Assembly: GCA_002683825.1 (NCBI GenBank)
Contig: NYUD01000051.1
Span: 1 to 54,637, forward strand
DNA from: Planctomycetota bacterium
GTDB lineage: Bacteria; Planctomycetota; UBA1135; GCA-002686595
Direction: 5' to 3'
DNA length: 54,637 nucleotides
Below are positions 17,812 to 28,304 of the stretch, one piece after another; within the stretch, counting starts at the first letter, position 1, and each line of letters starts with the position of its first letter. A model generated the notes under the pieces. That model ran no database searches and was not told where the DNA came from. It saw nothing but the letters and a program-made list of their open reading frames with translations. A program made the position numbers and the translations under genes.

Positions 17812-18963
17812 CTACTTACCTGACTTCGCGGCGGCGAAGGTCATGACGAGGTCCTGGTAGCCCTCTTTGTCGAGGTCTTCCGCCGGCACGAAGCGCAGGG
17901 CGGCCGAGTTGATGCAGTAACGCAGCCCGGTGGGCGCGGGTCCGTCCTTGAAGACGTGTCCGAGGTGAGAATCGCCGCGTGTGCTGCGGACCTCGGTGCG
18001 GGGATAGCCTATCTGGTGGTCGACGGCGTTGGCGATGTTCGTCTCTATCAGCGGGCGGGTAAAGCTGGGCCATCCGGTTCCCGAATCGAACTTGTCGAGT
18101 GAGCTGAAGAGGGGCTCGCCCGAAACGATGTCGACGTAGATACCCCTCGCCTTGTGATCCCAGTACCGATTCTGGAAGGCCCGCTCCGTGCCCTCCTCCT
18201 GAGTAACACGGTACTGGAGCGGGGTCAGGCGCGAACGCAGTTCGTCCTCATTCGGCTTCTGGAACGACTCCCAGGCCCGCACATGGACTGGCTTCGGGTG
18301 ATATTCGCGCTCCGTACTCCAGATGCGATCGAGATAGCGATCGCGTCCCGAACCACTGCGATAGGAGTGGTAGCGCTCGGGATTCGTGAGGTAGAAGTCC
18401 TGGTGATACTCCTCCGCCGGATAGAAACGAGACGCGGGCGTGACGGCGGTCACCGGGGGGGTTTCGAAGCGGTCGGATGCCTCGAGTTCGCGCCTTGATT
18501 CCAGAGCCTCCCTGCGCTGGGTTGCATCGTGATGAAAGATCTCCGAGCGGTACTGCGTGCCACGGTCGACGAATTGTCCGCCCCCATCGGTGGGGTCGAT
18601 CTGGCGCCAAAAGACCTGCAGCAGGTCGGCGTAGGAGATCCGAGCGGGATCGAAGTGGACCTGAATCGCTTCGGCGTGGCCGGTCGAACCCCGGCAAACC
18701 TCCGCGTAGGTCGGATCTTGCTGGTGCCCCCCCGTGTAGCCGGAGATCACCGCGCTCACCCCGTCGAGCTTCTCAAAGGGTTTCTCCATGCACCAGAAAC
18801 ATCCGCCTGCGAAGGTTGCCTGGGCTGGCTCGTGGCGTGCCTCGGAGGGGGCGGCACGGGCGGCCTCCGGCGCGGTCCGGTCCGCCTGGGCGTTCTCCGA
18901 ACGGCAACCGCTCGGCAGAAGGAGAAAGCAGATGCAGGCGAGGGCAGGGGTCTTGGCAAACAC
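17812..18963 (-). CDS. msrAB: Lipoprotein fusion of peptide-methionine sulfoxide reductases MsrA and MsrB
   Basis: 383 residues from a GTG at 18963, chosen because a lipoprotein signal follows at once ([10 protein letters not shown], cysteine 20). MsrA occupies about 48-220, with catalytic GGCFWC at 53-58, [15 protein letters not shown] and YHQDFY. MsrB occupies about 235-375, with [31 protein letters not shown] and the catalytic cysteine in RYCIN. The two CxxC zinc pairs of classical MsrB are absent ([15 protein letters not shown] instead), as in zinc-free fused forms. It repairs S- and R-methionine sulfoxide in envelope proteins, presumably anchored to a membrane facing the periplasm; the electron donor is not encoded nearby. 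Confidence 0.92.
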   Translation of the reverse strand: MFAKTPALACICFLLLPSGCRSENAQADRTAPEAARAAPSEARHEPAQATFAGGCFWCMEKPFEKLDGVSAVISGYTGGHQQDPTYAEVCRGSTGHAEAIQVHFDPARISYADLLQVFWRQIDPTDGGGQFVDRGTQYRSEIFHHDATQRREALESRRELEASDRFETPPVTAVTPASRFYPAEEYHQDFYLTNPERYHSYRSGSGRDRYLDRIWSTEREYHPKPVHVRAWESFQKPNEDELRSRLTPLQYRVTQEEGTERAFQNRYWDHKARGIYVDIVSGEPLFSSLDKFDSGTGWPSFTRPLIETNIANAVDHQIGYPRTEVRSTRGDSHLGHVFKDGPAPTGLRYCINSAALRFVPAEDLDKEGYQDLVMTFAAAKSGK

Positions 18964-19358
18964 GTGTCTGAGTACGCTGGGGGATGGAACTTGTGACGGA
19001 GCCGCGGCCGGGGATGGGCGAAGCGCGGCGTTGATCTTGCGGTAGGGGGCCGATCCTATTACAGCAGGGACCGGCGGGAACGGATCTCTCGCACCGTGAT
19101 TCGCTCGGACACGGAGGCCCGCCCCGCGACCTGGCACTTCCGCTCGGCCGCGGAGTATCGGATCCGCCGGCAATCCAGCGCCTGCCAGGTGAACCAGCCC
19201 GATTTCTTCTGGCGAAAGCGCCTTTCGGGACCTCGAATCGGGCCCGGTCCCCGTCGGTCTGATCCTGTCCCATCTCTCCGGCCGTCTCCAGGCCCGGGGG
19301 GCGAGTCCAACGCCGACGTCGTTCTCGGCCTTCACGATCCCGGGGGGTTGTCCTGAAC
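18964..19358. other. 395-base spacer with no supported gene
   Basis: This lies between the M3 peptidase stop and the MsrAB start, both on the minus strand. Short ORFs exist on both strands, but none has a motif, a ribosome binding site or a convincing start. Likely the msrAB promoter region; I see no terminator with a U-tract. Confidence 0.5.
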
Positions 19359-21533
19359 TCATTCCTGCGGGCGCGAGTCGATCGACGCCGCTGCTGGAAC
19401 CGGGAAGCCCCGATCGCGCATGAGCGCATCGATCTTTGCGTTGCGGCCGCGAAAGGCGCGGTAGGCTTCGGCCGGATCGACGGCGTTGCGCACGGCGAAG
19501 AGGTGCTCGACGAGTCTCGCGGCGAGGTCGCGATCGAAATAGCCCCCCGGAGCTTTCTCGAACGCCTCCGCCGCATCGGCGGTCAGTACGTCGGCCCACA
19601 TGTAGCCGTAGTAGCCGGTCGCGTAGCCTTCGCCGGAGAAGATGTGGCCGAATTGGGGACTTCTGTGACGCATGACGATCTCGCGAGGCATGTTGAGTTC
19701 GGCCAGCGCCTCGCGCTCGAAGCTGTCGGGATCGATTCCAGTGGGATCGATCGAGTGGTAGCGCATGTCCATCAACGCAGAGGCGAGATACTCGGTGGTC
19801 GAAAAGCCTTGGTTGAAGGTCGATGACTTCTTGATCTTCGAGACGAGGTCCGCCGGGATCGGTCGGCCCGTCTCGAAGTGGACGAGGTACTTGTCGATGA
19901 CCTCATCGGTCAGAAGCCAACGCTCCAGGAGTTGGGACTGGAACTCTGTGTAGTCGCGTACGCCACCGTTGAGGGTGGGGTATTCCACGTTCGATGAGAG
20001 GTAGTGCAAGGCATGCCCGAATTCGTGGAAGAACGTCTCGGCATCGTCCCAGGAGACGAGCACCGGCTGACCCGGTTGGCCCTCGATGAAGTTCGAGTTA
20101 TTGGAGCTGAGAACCGTCTTCTTGCCGTCGAAGGTCTCATGTCCGCGGTAGGCGGTCGCCCATGCGCCGGAGCGCTTGCCCACCCGGGCGTAGGGGTCCA
20201 GATACCACAGGCCTATGTGCTTGCCGGAATCCTTGTCCGTGACCTCCCAGACCGCAACATCCTCGTGGAAGACCGGCACCACGTCGGCCGGAACCGGGGT
20301 GAACTCGAAACGGAAGAGCTCGCCGGCCACAAAAAACATCGCTTCGCGCAGCTTGTTCAGCTGCATGTACTTCTTCACCTCATCGGAATCGAGAGCGTAC
20401 TTCGCCTTGCGCACCTTCTCCGCGTAGAACCGGTAGTCCCAGGGCTCGATGGTGATCCCGGCACCTTCGGAATCGGCGATGGCCTGCATGTCGGCCACTT
20501 CCTCCTGCACTCGGGCGAGAGCCGCAGGCCACACGGCCTCCATCAAGGCGGAAGCGCGCTCGGGCGTCTTGGCCATACGATCCTCGAGGCGCCACTGGGC
20601 GTAGTTCTCGTAGCCGAGCAGTTGAACCCGTTCGTGGCGTAGCTGCAGGATCTCTGCGATGATGGCGTTGTTATCGTGTTTGTCGGCGTTGTCGCCGCGG
20701 GAGTAGTAAGTGCGCCAGACCTTCTCGCGCAGTGCGCGTTCGGTCGAGAAGGTCAGGAACGGGGACATCGACGAACGCGTGTTCGTGATCGCGTATTCGC
20801 CCTGGTGGCCACGTTCTTCCGCGGCGCTTGCGGCGGCCTGACCGAAGGCCTCTGACAGACCGCCCAGCTGGTCCTTCTTGAGATAGAGCACGTAGCCCTC
20901 CTCATCGGCCAGGACGTTGTTGGCGAACTGCGTGTGGAGCCGGGCCAGGCGTTGGTTGATCGCGGCGTAGCGCTTCTTGGCCTCTCCCCCGAGCGTCGCG
21001 CCGTTGCGGGCGAAGCCGTTGTAGACGAGCCAGGTGAGCCGCTCTTGGTCAGGTCGCAGTCCGGCCATCTCCCGCCCCTCATGGACGGCCTTTACCCGTT
21101 CGAACAGGGCCCGGTTTTGAGTGATCTTGGACTCGAATTCGGAGAGCTTGGGAGCGAGCTCCTGCTGGATCTCCCGGAACTCAGGCGTGGAGAGGTTGGA
21201 GCTCCAGATGCCCCAGTAGGTCATGACCCGGTCCAGATCGGAGCCCGTACGTTCCATGGCCACGATCGTGTTGGCAAAGGTCGGCTCGGCGGGGTTCGTT
21301 GCGATGCCTTCGATCTCCTCGAGGCAGCGGGCCATCGCGAACGAAAGGGCGGAACGCAACGCACCCAGCTCCATGCGATCGAGAGCAGGAACGCCGCCGT
21401 AGGGACCTGTCCATTCTTCCAGGAGCGGGTTCTCCGAGGGCGGGTCCGTCAGGGCGGCGGTGCCGGATCCGGTGCAGGAGCTGACGAGGACCAGGGTGAG
21501 GAGCGCGAGGGGGGTGGAACGTTTGGAATGCAT
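19359..21533 (-). CDS. dcp: M3-family peptidyl-dipeptidase (Dcp-like) lipoprotein
   Basis: 724 residues from ATG 21533. The N-terminus is a lipoprotein signal ([20 protein letters not shown]). The zinc metallopeptidase site [14 protein letters not shown] (HExxH) sits around residue 500. Around it are other M3 landmarks: [16 protein letters not shown] upstream and [24 protein letters not shown] in the helical N-terminal half. Length matches Dcp/oligopeptidase A (about 680-720). It cleaves dipeptides from the C-terminus of peptides, here probably in the periplasm given the lipobox. The next gene on the strand (21706-23568) is also an exported peptidase, so a peptide-scavenging pair is plausible. 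Confidence 0.92.
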   Translation of the reverse strand: MHSKRSTPLALLTLVLVSSCTGSGTAALTDPPSENPLLEEWTGPYGGVPALDRMELGALRSALSFAMARCLEEIEGIATNPAEPTFANTIVAMERTGSDLDRVMTYWGIWSSNLSTPEFREIQQELAPKLSEFESKITQNRALFERVKAVHEGREMAGLRPDQERLTWLVYNGFARNGATLGGEAKKRYAAINQRLARLHTQFANNVLADEEGYVLYLKKDQLGGLSEAFGQAAASAAEERGHQGEYAITNTRSSMSPFLTFSTERALREKVWRTYYSRGDNADKHDNNAIIAEILQLRHERVQLLGYENYAQWRLEDRMAKTPERASALMEAVWPAALARVQEEVADMQAIADSEGAGITIEPWDYRFYAEKVRKAKYALDSDEVKKYMQLNKLREAMFFVAGELFRFEFTPVPADVVPVFHEDVAVWEVTDKDSGKHIGLWYLDPYARVGKRSGAWATAYRGHETFDGKKTVLSSNNSNFIEGQPGQPVLVSWDDAETFFHEFGHALHYLSSNVEYPTLNGGVRDYTEFQSQLLERWLLTDEVIDKYLVHFETGRPIPADLVSKIKKSSTFNQGFSTTEYLASALMDMRYHSIDPTGIDPDSFEREALAELNMPREIVMRHRSPQFGHIFSGEGYATGYYGYMWADVLTADAAEAFEKAPGGYFDRDLAARLVEHLFAVRNAVDPAEAYRAFRGRNAKIDALMRDRGFPVPAAASIDSRPQE

Positions 21534-21705
21534 GGTCGATCTTCCTTGTTTCGAGCGGGATCTTAGCGCGAGTTCACCGCATAGCCCGTGAAACTCGGGG
21601 CGGGGTGTTGCCGAAACGCGATCCCGGAAGGGGCGTGTGCTCCCGTCCCGAGCTTTCTCGCAGTGCTACCGGAGGATCAGGAGGGCGCTCGGGACCGGGG
21701 ACACT

Positions 21706-23568
21706 TCACTGCCCCGACAATCCGAACGCTCGGCGTACGGCTTCGGCTCCACCGACCACGGGGAGCTCCAGTGCAGTGGCGTCGAGATCGAGCGTCAGCT
21801 CGGCGCCCGGCGCGGGCCAGAGGGTGAAGTCGCGATCGCTGGCGAAGACCATCAAGGCGATGCTCTGGCCGGCCGGAATGATCTGGTCGTCGGGCCGGAG
21901 TTCGAAGGCCATCCGGTAGAATTCGCCCGGTTCCAGCGGGTCCCCCGCGCTCAAGGAAGCGTGGTTCTGGGGGTCGGCCCAGCCGCGCGTGATGATGTTG
22001 TCGGTGATTCGACCGCCCCTGGTCCAGGGCAGTGAAACGAGCCAAACGGACAGATTCGTCGCCGCGGTGCTACAGGCGATGCGGACGCTTATCGTCGGCG
22101 CGCCCGAGATGTGTAGTTCTTCTACCAGTTTCGGCGTCCCGTAGAGCAAGCGGTTGTCCGATTCCTCGGACCTGGCGAGCTCCGTGCCGCTGATCGAAGC
22201 GTCGTCGATCAAAAGCTCGTGGCCTTGGCGGCCGGCGGCCTCCGTGCTCAACCCACCGATCCCGTTGCCGCCGGCCGTCAAGTGCAGCGTGACGAAGGCC
22301 GCGTCGGGATGGGGGTACTCGTCGTAGGGGGTCGGTTCGGAGGGCCGATCCTCTTCGCGAACGATCCAGGAGCGAGCATCGTTCTCGACGTCGTTTTCGA
22401 TGCCGGAGACGTAGCGCGTGAACCAGCGGTTCATCTGTGCGAACGGAGGCGGGCCGCCGTGGCCGCCCTGGTGGAAGTAAGCCTGGGCGGGAACGCCCTT
22501 GTCCTGCAGCGCCCGATAGATCTCGACGCTGTGATCGGACATGACGTTCCAGTCGTTCCACGCGTGGGACATCAGTGTTGCCGCGCGGTAGTTCTTCAAC
22601 GCCTTGCGGTAGTTGCGCCCATCCCAGAAGTCGTTGTAGTCGCCGCTGACGCGATCGAAATTCTCCAAAAGCTCTCCGTCGCGCACGGTCGTGCGACAAT
22701 ATTCCCTGCGCTCGGGATAGCCGCTGAGGATGGCATCGAAGATGACGTCGATGTCCTCTCCCATGTAGCCGCCGGGATGGCGAACGAGGCCGTTGGAGCG
22801 GTAGTAGTGGTAGTACGAGGTCAGGGGTGCGACGGGAATGATCGCCTCGAGTCCATCGACGCCCGTGGTCGCACAGGCGATGGGGAGCGTGCCGTTGAAG
22901 GAGGTGCCCGTCATGCCGACCTTGCCGGTCGCCCAGTAGGCCTCGACCTCCTCGTCGCCATGTAGGCTCGCGTAGCCCTTGGCGCGCCCGTTCAACCAGT
23001 CGATCACGGCCTTGGGTGCGAGTGCCTCGTTGTCGCCCCCGATCGAGGGGCAACCCTCTGAAAGCCCGGTGCCGGGTGAAGCGGAGTGCACGACGGCAAA
23101 GCCCCGCGGAACCCAGTCGTCGACGTGCGTGGTCGCCATCCGCGGCCGCAGGTCCCTCTGCTCCATGGGGGGGTGGAAGTTGCGCAGGGGCGGCAGCTCG
23201 CCCAGCTCCTGGCGAGGATTCCAGAAGTACCTCTTGTTCGTCGACCCCAGGCCCCCGTAATAGGGGCTGGTTTCGTAGATGACCCCGACCGTCAGATCTT
23301 CGGTGTCGGTTTGCTCGGGCCGGGTCACGTCCACGTGCATGCGATCGAGCTCACCGTCACCGTCGCTGTCGAATTCGGTCTCGACCCAGAGGTCGTGCTG
23401 GATCCAGAGCTTGCGATCCTTGAAGCCCTCGACGATCTGCATCCGGCCATCGACGACGACGGGGACCGTGCGCGATGATTCCTGGGCGGAGGGCGCAGCG
23501 CCCGGCCAGGTCAGGGGCCAGAGGCCGAGAGCGAGAGAGAATCCACGAGAGATCCCACGTAGAAGCAT
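21706..23568 (-). CDS. Secreted S15-family Xaa-Pro dipeptidyl-peptidase / CocE-type hydrolase
   Basis: 620 residues from ATG 23568, with AAGGA eight bases upstream and a signal peptide directly after (MLLRGISRGFSLALGLWPL, GAAPSAQ). The alpha/beta-hydrolase nucleophile is in GMTGTSFNGTLP, with SHAWNDWNV supplying the acid and FHQGGHGG the histidine. An Asp-rich motif (EFDSDGDGELDRMHVDV) near residue 60 resembles a calcium site and is usual in this subgroup. The C-terminal jelly-roll (residues about 430-600) is typical of PepX/CocE. It releases X-Pro dipeptides or hydrolyses related esters outside the cell. The length and the family motifs agree. Confidence 0.88.
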   Translation of the reverse strand: MLLRGISRGFSLALGLWPLTWPGAAPSAQESSRTVPVVVDGRMQIVEGFKDRKLWIQHDLWVETEFDSDGDGELDRMHVDVTRPEQTDTEDLTVGVIYETSPYYGGLGSTNKRYFWNPRQELGELPPLRNFHPPMEQRDLRPRMATTHVDDWVPRGFAVVHSASPGTGLSEGCPSIGGDNEALAPKAVIDWLNGRAKGYASLHGDEEVEAYWATGKVGMTGTSFNGTLPIACATTGVDGLEAIIPVAPLTSYYHYYRSNGLVRHPGGYMGEDIDVIFDAILSGYPERREYCRTTVRDGELLENFDRVSGDYNDFWDGRNYRKALKNYRAATLMSHAWNDWNVMSDHSVEIYRALQDKGVPAQAYFHQGGHGGPPPFAQMNRWFTRYVSGIENDVENDARSWIVREEDRPSEPTPYDEYPHPDAAFVTLHLTAGGNGIGGLSTEAAGRQGHELLIDDASISGTELARSEESDNRLLYGTPKLVEELHISGAPTISVRIACSTAATNLSVWLVSLPWTRGGRITDNIITRGWADPQNHASLSAGDPLEPGEFYRMAFELRPDDQIIPAGQSIALMVFASDRDFTLWPAPGAELTLDLDATALELPVVGGAEAVRRAFGLSGQ

Positions 23569-23787
23569 GATGCGTTTCCTTGAGCGCTGCTGGGCCCGGG
23601 GCCGCCGCGCGTGCATTCCGGGCCATTCCAGGTCCGCGAGGCCCTCACTCTACCCCATAGAGCCCGCTCACATCGGGCACTTCGCGTACTCCAGGACGCT
23701 CTCCGGGTTTCGAAATCACTCGAAAACCCGATCCAGGGGTTGCGTTTTCCCCTCGAGCAACCGACCCTCCTGACGTAGCACCCTCGA

Positions 23788-25398
23788 GTGAGGGTGCTCG
23801 CCGCACCCCGGATGGGTGTGGCTCGCGGCGCACAGCAGGATCCGAAACACGGATCGCGCCGGCTTCACCGCCTCGCCCTGTCTCTGTTGTACGGGGCACT
23901 TCGCGGTGTCTGCACGAAATCGTGCTTGTCACCTGAGAGAGATCTAGCTATTCCGAATCAAATTGCACGGCCGCGTTCCCAGGGGAACCGTTCCGGCCGA
24001 AAGACTTCCAAGAGAGCGGCTTCCCGCCGCCACGACCTAAACCGAGAAGAACCCGGTCGCGCCCAAACGGACGAATCGCGTCCGAGCGGCTCGAAATCGG
24101 GCTTCCACACGTTCAAGCTGAGCGAGCCCTTACTGCGCGGTGTGGCCGCCCTGGGGTTCGTCGAGCCCCGACCGATCCAGGCCAAGACCATCCCCGCCGC
24201 CCAGGCTGGTCGCGATGTTCTGGGGCTGGCCCAGACCGGTACCGGAAAGACCGCGGCCTTTGCGCTACCGATTCTCGAGCGGCTCTTGACGGGACGTCGG
24301 CCGGGGCCGCGTGCCCTGATCGTCGCCCCGACCCGCGAGCTCGCGATGCAAATCAACGCGGAAATCCTGGAGCTAGGCCGGTTCACGACGTTGACGGCGA
24401 CGACGATCTACGGCGGCGTTTCGATGAGCCAGCAGGTGCGCGCCTTGCGTGCGCGACCGGACATCCTCGTCGCCTGCCCGGGCCGCCTGCTCGATCTGCA
24501 CCAGCAGCGCAAGTGCGATCTGTCGCGCATCGAGATGCTGGTCCTCGATGAAGCCGACCACATGTTCGATATGGGCTTCTTGCCCGACATCCGTCGCATT
24601 CTCAGCGCGCTTCCGCGTGAGCGTCAAAACCTCCTGTTCTCCGCCACGATGCCGCGCGAGATTCGGTCCCTGGCCGACCGCGTCCTGAGCCGCCCCCATG
24701 TGGTCGAGCTCGAGCACTCGAAGCCAGCTTCGACAATCGATCACTTTCTGTATCCGGTCGAACAGAACCGCAAGCTCGACCTTCTCAACGTCATCCTCGC
24801 AGGCGATGACTTCACCTCGGCGATCGTCTTTCTGCGGACAAAGCACCGTGCGCGCCGTGTGGCGCGCGATCTCGACCGCCACGGCCATCGCGCCATCGCA
24901 CTGCAGGGCAACATGTCCCAGCCCCAGCGCGATCGAGCCATGACGGGGTTCCGGGAGGGCCGCTTCGACATCCTGGTAGCAACAGACATCGCAGCCCGGG
25001 GTATCGATGTCGCGAACATCTCCCACGTCGTCAACTTCGACCTGCCTAACACGCCCGATGCCTACACTCACCGCATCGGCCGCACCGGCCGTGCCGAGGA
25101 GAGCGGCAAGGCGATCACCCTGGTGACCCGGGAAGACGCTGCCGGCGTCAAGGCCATCGAACGCAAGCTGGGCCAGAAAATCCCGCGCCGTTTCATCGAA
25201 TGCGATGCTCTGCCGAAGACCCCGGCATCGACCCCGCAAAGGGGTGGATTGGCCAAGAAGCGACGCGGGGCCGGGCGTCCGAAGCCCGAGCCCTTTGGTT
25301 CGGGCGTGCAGGATGGCCGCGGAGCGGGGCGCACGCGACGCGCACAGCGCCCTAAAGGCGCCGGCCCGGGGCGTAGCCGTTCCCGGCGCAGAAGCTGA
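23788..25398 (+). CDS. DEAD-box ATP-dependent RNA helicase
   Basis: Up to 536 residues from a GTG at 23788. The first ~105 are not conserved and the true start is uncertain (a TTG at 23926 is one alternative). The helicase core starts at FHTFKLSEPLLRGVAALGF (Q motif), then AQTGTGKT (motif I), PTRELA, GG, CPGRLLD, VLDEADHMFDMGF (II), LFSATM (III), IVFLRTKHRARRVARDL, ATDIAARGIDV and HRIGRTGR (VI). The C-terminal ~70 residues are rich in Lys, Arg and Gly (RNA binding), as in RhlE-like proteins. It unwinds structured RNA in ribosome assembly or mRNA turnover. Its stop is 38 bases from that of the convergent HEAT-repeat gene. Confidence 0.9.
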   Translation: MRVLAAPRMGVARGAQQDPKHGSRRLHRLALSLLYGALRGVCTKSCLSPERDLAIPNQIARPRSQGNRSGRKTSKRAASRRHDLNREEPGRAQTDESRPSGSKSGFHTFKLSEPLLRGVAALGFVEPRPIQAKTIPAAQAGRDVLGLAQTGTGKTAAFALPILERLLTGRRPGPRALIVAPTRELAMQINAEILELGRFTTLTATTIYGGVSMSQQVRALRARPDILVACPGRLLDLHQQRKCDLSRIEMLVLDEADHMFDMGFLPDIRRILSALPRERQNLLFSATMPREIRSLADRVLSRPHVVELEHSKPASTIDHFLYPVEQNRKLDLLNVILAGDDFTSAIVFLRTKHRARRVARDLDRHGHRAIALQGNMSQPQRDRAMTGFREGRFDILVATDIAARGIDVANISHVVNFDLPNTPDAYTHRIGRTGRAEESGKAITLVTREDAAGVKAIERKLGQKIPRRFIECDALPKTPASTPQRGGLAKKRRGAGRPKPEPFGSGVQDGRGAGRTRRAQRPKGAGPGRSRSRRRS

Positions 25399-25436
25399 GG
25401 GAAGTCCCCAGGTGGGCGGGCAGGACCGGGCGCCGT

Positions 25437-27443
25437 TTACAGGATCTCGAGAATCCCGGCGCCGCGTCCGTCGGTGAGCGTGGTGGTGTTGGCCCGGTAA
25501 TTGACCCCGGAGGAGAGCTTCGCGTTCCACGGCAGCGCTTCCTTGTCGGACACGATGCCCAGGGCCACCGCCGCGAAGGCGCGCGCCCGCGGCGTCGTAG
25601 CGCTGTCACCCAGCATCTCGATCAACGGATCGATCGAGCGTGCGTCTCCGATTGCGCCAAGGCCGTGCGCGATCGAGGCCTGCGAGGAGAGGCTCGTGGC
25701 TCGCACGAGCATGTCGATGAGCTCGGGCACCACGTCCTTATCGCCGAGGAGGCCGAGACCTATGGCGGCCTGGCGCAAGAGTTCAGGGCGGTACTTGGAG
25801 CGGCGGACGACCTTTTCGATCGGTTCGAGCGCTTCGGTAGCACCCGTCATCCCCAGGGCCAGCGTGATGTAGCCGCGCGCCTCGTCGTCGCTCACCTCGG
25901 CGAGTTTTTTCAGCAAGGCCAGGCCGGCCGCTTTCTGCTGGCGCATGCCGCAGGCGATCGCGCAAGCCCCCACGTCGCGCGGGGCCCTGGCTTCCCCCAG
26001 TGCGGCCACGAGCAGCCTGTCGGTCCTCAGCTCCACCTGCGACGCCGACTCGGACGGGCTTCGTCCCAGGACTCCCAGGGCCAGAGCCGCCCAGGAACGC
26101 ACGTCCCCGACCCCTCGCTGGAGGCGATCCGTCAGGTGGTCTCGGATCTCGGACGCTATCTTCTGTTCGACGTCATTGTCGGCTGCGCGCGAACCGATCT
26201 GTGCCATTGCGACGAACACGAATCGACGCACTTCGACGTTGCGCGATTCCCGGCTCGCCCGCAGGAGAGCGGCGCGGATGGCGCACTCGAAGGGTTCGTC
26301 GTTCGGGAAGCCGACGCGACCTAGCGCGAGTACGCTGCTCTGTTTTACCGCGCGGGAAACTTTAGGAGCGCCGGAAAGATCCTCGATCCAGCTCTCGCCC
26401 AGACGCCGCTTGAGCCCCCACGAGGCCGGTGCTCCGATCAACAGACGTGCCGCGGCCGTGGGCAGATGGGCACGTACGTGGTCGTCCAGATCCGTGCGTC
26501 GCCCGAAGGCCAGCAGCCAGTCGATTTGCCGAACGCGTCCACAGGCGGCCACCCCGCTTGCGGTGACCGCGGTCGAAAGCGGGACCAGCCCCAGCGCAGA
26601 AAGGCACGCTACGGCGACGTCCGGGATCGCAAGCTCGAGGAGTCCGGAGGAAAGGGCATCGCACAGTGTGTTCACGATCGCCACGCGCAGGGCTTCCTCC
26701 TCGACCTGGTTTCCGATCAGGCCTAGCCCGAAGGCGGCGAAGGCGCGCGTGCGCCAGGGGACCTCGCTCTTGCCGAGCAGCTTGCGTGCCGCAGGACGGT
26801 CCAGAAGAAGGTTCGTCAGCATCTCGACCGAACCGCGGTCAGCCAGGATGCCGAGCGAGATCGCCGCCGTCTCGGCGACCTCCTGATTGTCGTCGGTCAG
26901 GAAGGCGGAGATCTGTTCGGACATGCGCGTCGGATGTGCGGCACTCTCGCCGATCTTTGCCAGTGCAACCAGAGCGCCGGTCACGATATCGGCGTCTCGC
27001 TCCTCGTTCAGCACGCGCAGAAGCGCAGGAACGACGCGCTGTTCGATCACCTCGCGAGTGGGGACCAGGAGATCGGGTGGACGGTTGGGCGAAGGACCCC
27101 CCAGGAAGAAGGAGGCGCTTCCGCGCAGGAGATCGCTTGAGTGAACCGCGCGTTTGATGTCGATATAGGCGGCATTGTTGTAGCCCCACCACAGTTGCCA
27201 GACGCTGGTGTCGGGCTCGGTCCTTGCGGCACCCACGTTCGCCGTGACCGGACCGCCAGTTCCCCCGGACGGGGCCGGGGCCGCTGGGGACGGCGTGCCT
27301 GGCGGTGTCGAAGCTTCCCCGCCGGGGACGCTGTCGGCCGGGCCCCGGTAAGCGCCGCCGTGGGCACACAGGGGTTGGCCGCGGACGAGGCCCGCGACGA
27401 GGCACAGGGAGGTGAGAAAGAAACGAGCGACCATCGCCTCCAT
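25437..27443 (-). CDS. Exported HEAT-repeat protein
   Basis: 668 residues from ATG 27443 (ATG 27434 also possible). Longer frames put the signal peptide in mid-protein. The N-terminus has a signal sequence (MVARFFLTSLCLVAGLVRG) and then a low-complexity Pro/Gly/Ala linker. From about residue 110 to the end, degenerate helix-pair repeats recur: IVTGALVALAKIG, EVAETAAISLGILADRG, RAFAAFGLGLIGNQ, SSVLALGRVGFP, RSWAALALGVLGRS, RQAAIGLGLLGDKD, QASIAHGLGAIGDA and RAFAAVALGIVSDK. HEAT repeats serve as protein-binding scaffolds. There is no catalytic motif. A conserved WQLWWGYNNAAYI precedes the repeats. Confidence 0.8.
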   Translation of the reverse strand: MEAMVARFFLTSLCLVAGLVRGQPLCAHGGAYRGPADSVPGGEASTPPGTPSPAAPAPSGGTGGPVTANVGAARTEPDTSVWQLWWGYNNAAYIDIKRAVHSSDLLRGSASFFLGGPSPNRPPDLLVPTREVIEQRVVPALLRVLNEERDADIVTGALVALAKIGESAAHPTRMSEQISAFLTDDNQEVAETAAISLGILADRGSVEMLTNLLLDRPAARKLLGKSEVPWRTRAFAAFGLGLIGNQVEEEALRVAIVNTLCDALSSGLLELAIPDVAVACLSALGLVPLSTAVTASGVAACGRVRQIDWLLAFGRRTDLDDHVRAHLPTAAARLLIGAPASWGLKRRLGESWIEDLSGAPKVSRAVKQSSVLALGRVGFPNDEPFECAIRAALLRASRESRNVEVRRFVFVAMAQIGSRAADNDVEQKIASEIRDHLTDRLQRGVGDVRSWAALALGVLGRSPSESASQVELRTDRLLVAALGEARAPRDVGACAIACGMRQQKAAGLALLKKLAEVSDDEARGYITLALGMTGATEALEPIEKVVRRSKYRPELLRQAAIGLGLLGDKDVVPELIDMLVRATSLSSQASIAHGLGAIGDARSIDPLIEMLGDSATTPRARAFAAVALGIVSDKEALPWNAKLSSGVNYRANTTTLTDGRGAGILEIL

Positions 27444-28103
27444 CAGGTGCAAAGGCCATGCCCACGCGCTGGCGTGTGCATGCAGCTCGAGGGGACCGTC
27501 CCGATCCTCCGCCCCGGCCAGCGGCGTTACTCCGGGGTAACGCCGCCGCTCCCACCCCGTCCCCTTCGTTGCACGTTGCGGAGGCCGGCGAAGCCGGCTT
27601 CGGTTCCCGTGACGAGCCCTGCCGAGGCGATCCCCGTCTCCGTATTCCCGAAGCGTCGCTCCACGACCCCTGCGATCCGCGCAGAACGGGCTCGAAGCGA
27701 ACCCTTCCCCCGAACCTCTCAGGGACTGTCCGGCGAGAGCCAGCCATTCCCTGGAGAACGGTGCGACCGGCTGGGCTGGCTTCTTCCGGAGAAACCCCTT
27801 TGCTCGGCGCTTTTCCGTGATCGTTTGCACGGCCGGCGAGGTCGGGGGGCATGCCTCTTATCGCGCAAAGGGCGGACGGCAGCTGTCGCTGCGCGAAGGG
27901 AGGGCCTCCCGCCGGGAGGCCCTCCCAGGGTCTTGGGGCCGGAAGGCCCTTCCCGCTGAGAAGAATCCACGTTTTTGGGACACGCGAAACGAAAGACCAC
28001 TGGCGTGGGCGGAGCTTCGGCGTAAAGTTCCGGGGTTGGCTAGCCTCGGCCAATCGGGCACGAGGCGACGCCGCACCTCCACCTCCTCCAATCAGGCAGA
28101 ACT
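27444..28103. other. 660-base intergenic region upstream of the cold-shock gene
   Basis: No convincing gene in either direction. It contains a perfect 13-bp inverted repeat (listed separately). The stretch 27930-28103 is presumably promoter and 5' untranslated leader of the cold-shock gene. GGAAGGCCCTTCC around 27941-27953 is a further short palindrome. Confidence 0.5.
27898..27926. repeat. Perfect 13-bp inverted repeat (hairpin)
   Basis: GGGAGGGCCTCCC (27898-27910) is followed by a 3-base GCC spacer and its exact reverse complement (27914-27926). Each arm is itself nearly palindromic. As RNA it would form a very stable stem on either strand. There is no U-tract after it. It could end transcription, act as a leader structure for the cold-shock gene 178 bases downstream, or be a protein-binding site. 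Confidence 0.8.
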
Positions 28104-28304
28104 ATGGCAGTCGGCACAATCAAGCGTTTGACGGACAAGGGTTTCGGGTTCATCGACTCGGGCGACGGCAAGGACATCTTCTTCCACATGTCGGCCGTGG
28201 TCGGAACAACCTACGACGACCTCCACGATGGACAGAAAGTCTCATTCGACATCGGCGAAGGCCCCAAGGGCCCGCGGGCCGAGAACGTCAAGCCTGCCGA
28301 GTGA
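28104..28304 (+). CDS. Cold-shock domain protein (CspA family)
   Basis: 66 residues from ATG 28104, the usual size of a Csp. It has the nucleic-acid-binding motifs KGFGFI (RNP1) and DIFFHMSAV (RNP2), and ends with the VSFDIGEGPKGPRAENV strand pattern. The protein is a single OB-fold that binds single-stranded RNA or DNA and melts mRNA structure in the cold or during growth transitions. The long upstream spacer with stable hairpins may act as a regulated leader, as in other csp genes; that is inference. The opening MAVGTIKRLTDKGFGFI has one substitution relative to the more common GTVKWF, placing it in the TIKRL subgroup. Confidence 0.95.
   Translation: MAVGTIKRLTDKGFGFIDSGDGKDIFFHMSAVVGTTYDDLHDGQKVSFDIGEGPKGPRAENVKPAE

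Noticed and set aside
19096..19356. 86-residue plus-strand ORF with a GTG start in the dcp-msrAB spacer
   Set aside because: No ribosome binding site, no recognisable motif, and a proline/glycine/arginine-rich second half typical of non-coding high-GC sequence.
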